Of a stretch of DNA of 6,766 nucleotides, positions 4,907 through 6,766 are shown in pieces; within the stretch, counting starts at the first letter, position 1; every line of letters begins with the position of its first letter. The notes below the pieces were generated by a model, which worked only from the letters and a program-made list of their open reading frames with translations, searched no databases and was not told the origin of the DNA. The stretch spans positions 1 to 6,766 of the forward strand of contig WRNK01000060.1 in the NCBI GenBank assembly GCA_009776675.1, given 5' to 3'. The stretch comes from Methanimicrococcus sp. (GTDB lineage: Archaea > Halobacteriota > Methanosarcinia > Methanosarcinales > Methanosarcinaceae). The translations under genes were made by a program, and so were the position numbers.

Positions 4907-6766
4907 TTATTTAACAATAACAACAACAGCAGCGCCAACATGAAGGAGATCAATTTCACGCCCGTTTGAAATCAATTCTTTTTTAATCTCAACGGCGTCT
5001 GCACCGAGTTCAATGATTTCGCCGCCGACATCTATGGTAATTTTGCCGGCTTCTTTCATTTTTTCAGCTTCTTGCGGCGGCAGGGCCTTTAAGGCACCGA
5101 TAATTTTGCCGGCTTTGTCTCGAAACTGCGGACCTAAGAGTCCCATGTTCGGCTTGACTTCTGTGGGAACTGAGGCAAAGTCAGGATCGCCTTTGATTAA
5201 ATCCACAGGGGATGCGACAGCACTTGAAATGTCGCCAATATCAACATCGGCGTTGTAAATTTCAATTTTCTTTAACGGGGCGTTTAAAGCCATCTTGTTG
5301 TCAGACTTGTAGCTGCGAATGGCACTTGTGATTTCTTTGATCAGCTCGCCTTTGGATTCGGCGTCCTTTGAAATGCAGGCGCTGATTTCAGGCCAACTTT
5401 GTTGGTGAACGCTTCCGTTGCCGATACGAGAATACATCTCTTCCGCCAAAAACGGTGTAAACGGTGCCAGAAGTTTGGATAAGACGGAGACAGATGTGTA
5501 AAGCGTGTAGCGTGCCGCCTCTTTTTCATCATCGTTGCTGCCGTAAAGGCGGCCTTTGACGAGTTCAATGTAGTTGTCTGCCAAAACGTCCCATGTAAAC
5601 TGGCGAATACATTTGAAAGCGTCACTGAACTGGAAAGAATCCATAAGATCGGTGATTTCCAAAACGGCTGTGCCGAGCTTTGAGAGGAGCCAGCGATCGA
5701 TTTGTTTCAACTTGGAGCTGTCAAATGCGGCGGCGTCTTTTTCACAAAACGCACCCATATTTGAGAGAGAGAAGCGGTAAATGTTCCAAATCTTTTGAAT
5801 AAAGCGAGAGGCAGAAACCACTTCGTTCCATCGGAACATGATGTCAGAGCCGACACTGCCGCCGGAGGCGCCCCATTGGCGGAAAGCATCCGCACTATGT
5901 TCGACCAAAACATCTTCAGGAGAGATGACGTTTCCGAGGGATTTGCTCATTTTGTGACCGTCGGTACCAAGAACCATGCCGTTGATCATGATGGTTTCCC
6001 ACGGGATTTTGTTTTCGATGGCAACGGAGCGAAGGATGGTGTAAAATGCCCATGTTCGGATAATATCGTGACCTTGAGGACGGAGTTGGGTTGGGAAACG
6101 AAGTTCTTTGCCGCTGTCCCAGCCGCTGACGCAAAGAGCAGTAAGTGAGGAGTCCATCCATGTGTCAAACACGTCGGTTTCGCCATGGAAATCGGAAGAA
6201 CCGCATGAACAAGGCACCGGCGGCTTTTGGTGTGTCGGGTCAATCGGAAGCCAAGAATCCTCGGCAATCATAATTTTATGACATTTGTTGCAGTACCAAA
6301 CCGGAATCGGTGTGGCAAAAATGCGCTGGCGGGAAATGCACCAGTCCCATTCCATCGTGTTTGTCCAGTTTTCAAGGCGAACTTTCATGTAGTCCGGCGC
6401 CCATTTGACTTGATCGGCAGCACTAAGAATTTCGTCTTGCTTGACTTTGATGAACCACTGCATTTCGGATAAGATTTCAATCGGCGTTTTGCAGCGCCAG
6501 CAAAGGCCGACATTTTGATCCGATTCCTTTTGGTCGTAGAGGAATCCTTCTTTTTTAAGGTCTTCGATGATTGCGGCTTTGCATTCTGAAATGCCCATGC
6601 CCTCGTATTTGCCGGCATCTGCCGACATTTTGCCATCTCTTGTAATTGCTTTTGTAATTTTCAGGTTGTGCGTTTTTGTCCATCGGATGTCTTGTTTGTC
6701 ACCAAATGTACAAATCATCACAACGCCGGTACCAAACGAAGCGTCGACGTCGCTGTCCGCAAGAAT
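4907..6766 (-). CDS. valS: Valyl-tRNA synthetase, N-terminal part outside the window
   Basis: The frame is open from the right edge to TAA at 4907, 619 residues visible. The first ATG (6721) is internal, because the frame continues upstream with conserved sequence. ValS charges tRNA-Val with valine in the cytosol. Visible residues 11-23 (FGTGVMMICTFGD) belong to the editing domain. Cys89/Cys92 (CWRC) form a metal-binding-type pair; WCISRQR (142-148) is the class I motif after the editing insertion; Cys159/Cys162 and Cys186/Cys188 form a second likely zinc site before DTWMDSS. KMSKS is at 272-276 (plus-strand 5939-5953). The stretch DAFRQWGASGGSVGSDIMFRW is typical of archaeal ValS rather than IleS or LeuS. 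An anticodon-binding helical domain (about 350-510) follows, then a C-terminal domain. Archaeal ValS has roughly 850-900 residues, so about 250, including the HIGH motif, are missing at the window edge. Confidence 0.95.
   Translation of the reverse strand: MLADSDVDASFGTGVVMICTFGDKQDIRWTKTHNLKITKAITRDGKMSADAGKYEGMGISECKAAIIEDLKKEGFLYDQKESDQNVGLCWRCKTPIEILSEMQWFIKVKQDEILSAADQVKWAPDYMKVRLENWTNTMEWDWCISRQRIFATPIPVWYCNKCHKIMIAEDSWLPIDPTHQKPPVPCSCGSSDFHGETDVFDTWMDSSLTALCVSGWDSGKELRFPTQLRPQGHDIIRTWAFYTILRSVAIENKIPWETIMINGMVLGTDGHKMSKSLGNVISPEDVLVEHSADAFRQWGASGGSVGSDIMFRWNEVVSASRFIQKIWNIYRFSLSNMGAFCEKDAAAFDSSKLKQIDRWLLSKLGTAVLEITDLMDSFQFSDAFKCIRQFTWDVLADNYIELVKGRLYGSNDDEKEAARYTLYTSVSVLSKLLAPFTPFLAEEMYSRIGNGSVHQQSWPEISACISKDAESKGELIKEITSAIRSYKSDNKMALNAPLKKIEIYNADVDIGDISSAVASPVDLIKGDPDFASVPTEVKPNMGLLGPQFRDKAGKIIGALKALPPQEAEKMKEAGKITIDVGGEIIELGADAVEIKKELISNGREIDLLHVGAAVVVIVK

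Noticed and set aside
4707..4943. 78-codon plus-strand frame with a Lys/Gly-rich tail
   Set aside because: It spans the promoter of the DsrE-family gene and the homopurine terminator tract and runs into valS antisense; its composition comes from the A/G tract.
6175..6290. Unusual CxC spacing (Cys186-Ser-Cys188) in the ValS zinc site
   Set aside because: Relatives vary between CxC and CxxC here as far as I recall, and the other three metal ligand pairs and catalytic motifs are intact, so it is not evidence of a defective enzyme.
5013..6636. Several plus- and minus-strand frames inside valS
   Set aside because: All overlap the unambiguous valS frame with its KMSKS and WCISRQR motifs and have no independent start signals.

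Overview
The window looks like a piece of an archaeal chromosome, most likely a methanogen of the Methanomicrobia (Methanocorpusculum- or Methanimicrococcus-like relatives are possible; I cannot fix the genus by eye). The grounds are an archaeal-type valyl-tRNA synthetase, two archaeal BRE/TATA-like promoter boxes, oligo-T/pyrimidine tracts in place of bacterial hairpin terminators, and a very large secreted Ig/beta-helix repeat protein of a kind common in host-associated methanogens. All credible genes lie on the minus strand. Intergenic DNA is visibly richer in A+T than the genes.

Layout, in the direction of transcription (right to left). 6766-4907: valS, with its 5' third outside the window. 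4906-4683: a spacer with a pyrimidine-rich valS terminator tract, then a clear promoter and ribosome binding site. 4682-4317: a 121-residue DsrE-family protein. 4316-3202: about 1.1 kb with no convincing gene. It holds an oligo-T tract, two copies of a roughly 183-bp imperfect direct repeat (3957-4139 and 3392-3574), three 61-bp tandem repeats between them, a 17-bp stem-loop, and a second promoter-like box with a palindrome near its predicted start site. 3201-2995: a doubtful 68-codon frame. 2985-1: a secreted surface protein, 995 codons visible, which runs off the left edge without a stop.

The surface protein is modular: signal peptide, a beta-helix or carbohydrate-binding-like region, a Gly/Asn-rich beta-helix-like stretch, an Fn3-like segment, two Ig-like repeats, a second copy of the N-terminal module, and a run of 30-33-residue Gly-rich repeats continuing past the edge.

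valS is housekeeping and the DsrE gene has its own promoter, so the genes do not form an obvious pathway. The most interesting material is the structured repeat region and the regulatory-looking DNA upstream of the surface protein. I found no CRISPR array, tRNA, rRNA, transposase or recognisable defence system.
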